NCBI GenBank assembly: GCA_011046315.1 | Contig: DSAU01000194.1 | Span: 1 to 15,232 of the forward strand | Direction: 5' to 3' | Source of the DNA: a bacterium | GTDB taxonomy: Bacteria; Zhuqueibacterota; Zhuqueibacteria; Thermofontimicrobiales; Thermofontimicrobiaceae | DNA length: 15,232 nucleotides | In this document: positions 14,776-15,232 of the stretch, one piece after another | Layout of the letters: each line of letters starts with the position of its first letter | Position numbering within the stretch: position 1 is the stretch's first letter | Made by a program: the position numbers and the translations under genes | The notes under the pieces: model-generated | Database searches by the model: none | Seen by the model: only the letters and a program-made list of their open reading frames with translations | What the model was told of the DNA's origin: nothing

Positions 14776-15232
14776 ATGATTCGAGTCAAAGATTTGTCAA
14801 AATATTATGACCAGCAGGTTTGGATTTCTGATGACCGTATTTCGGCGCTGATTTCTCATCGTTGTCAGGGCGTGAGCCAAATCGATTATCATGGGCTGCA
14901 ACCGGTCAGCCGTAACGCCAAATTGTTGGCGCACGAAACAGGCGTTCTGAAATTTGAAATTGCTATTACCACTGATAGTGGAACAACAAAACATCCAGTT
15001 GAATTGAGCAATCTAACAGTCACTCCGGCTGCAATTCAGTCGCAGATTCAATGTCAGGGTTTATTGTTGAATTTGCAGCTAACAGTATCAAAGGATAGCT
15101 TGTTTGTGTCTGCTACCGGGGAAAAAACTTTGCCCAACAAAGGGATAAAAAACTTGGCGCTCATTGTATGTTGGAACGTGGCGTCAAAAACCAGCGAAAT
15201 TCATGGTGAGCGGTACTGGAGCAGCCTGACTG
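14776..15232 (+). CDS. 5' part of an uncharacterised gene, cut by the window edge
   Basis: From the ATG at 14776 the frame is open to the last base (152 full codons), in the same direction as the preceding genes. The product begins MIRVKDLSKYYDQQVWISDD, then RISALISHRCQGVSQIDYHG, and continues with alternating hydrophobic residues typical of beta-strands. It has no signal peptide. Such a beta-sandwich start is common in glycoside hydrolases that have a helical-barrel catalytic domain further on, but the catalytic part is outside the window, so no function can be assigned. It follows the 634-residue gene after 140 bases that contain only a weak hairpin (TTAGCC/GGCTAA at 14713-14736) and a weak ribosome-binding site (GAGCAGA). 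Confidence 0.7.
   Translation, partial: MIRVKDLSKYYDQQVWISDDRISALISHRCQGVSQIDYHGLQPVSRNAKLLAHETGVLKFEIAITTDSGTTKHPVELSNLTVTPAAIQSQIQCQGLLLNLQLTVSKDSLFVSATGEKTLPNKGIKNLALIVCWNVASKTSEIHGERYWSSLT

Noticed and set aside
1..15232. CRISPR arrays, tRNA or rRNA genes, phage genes, transposase genes and toxin-antitoxin pairs
   Set aside because: Looked for on both strands; no regularly spaced repeats, cloverleaf-like sequences or matching protein motifs were seen.

Overview
The window looks like chromosomal DNA of a free-living Gram-negative-type bacterium. The evidence is one cleaved signal peptide, one lipobox lipoprotein that would feed an ABC transporter, a c-di-GMP signalling protein, and intergenic regions rich in palindromic repeats. 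A member of the FCB superphylum or a neighbouring candidate phylum (KSB1/Calditrichota-like) would fit, but this is inference: no marker gene is present to place it.

Left half (1-5803), all genes on the minus strand. From the centre outward they are: a secreted metallo-beta-lactamase-fold hydrolase; a CYTH-domain protein (CyaB-like) whose 3' end overlaps a half-size five-helix permease of the ArsP/UPF0718 type; a response regulator with REC, three PAS and an HD-GYP domain, predicted to be a c-di-GMP phosphodiesterase; and AsnA, ammonia-dependent asparagine synthetase, followed by a clear intrinsic terminator. Apart from the CYTH/permease pair these look like independent housekeeping or signalling genes.

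Centre (5804-6727) is a 0.9 kb non-coding divergent region. It holds two unrelated palindromic repeat elements, a short coding-like remnant, and a good sigma70-like promoter pointing right.

Right half (6728-15232), all genes on the plus strand, looks like a carbohydrate-catabolism locus. In order: a Gfo/Idh/MocA sugar oxidoreductase; an alpha/beta hydrolase (esterase-like); a lipoprotein sugar-binding protein of an ABC importer; a heparinase II/III-type polysaccharide lyase; an uncharacterised 634-residue protein whose gene overlaps the lyase gene; and the 5' part of another gene running off the right edge. Spacing is tight (13, 44 and -32 bases) except for a 206-base gap before the binding protein and a 140-base gap before the last gene. 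Neither the lyase, its overlapping partner nor the last protein has an export signal. A coherent reading is import of an oligosaccharide followed by cytoplasmic esterase, lyase and oxidoreductase steps. The substrate cannot be read from the sequence, although the lyase family implies a uronate-containing glycan.

The most interesting items are the apparently intracellular lyase with its uncharacterised overlapping partner, the CYTH/half-permease gene pair, and four different palindromic repeat families spread over three intergenic regions within about 7.5 kb.
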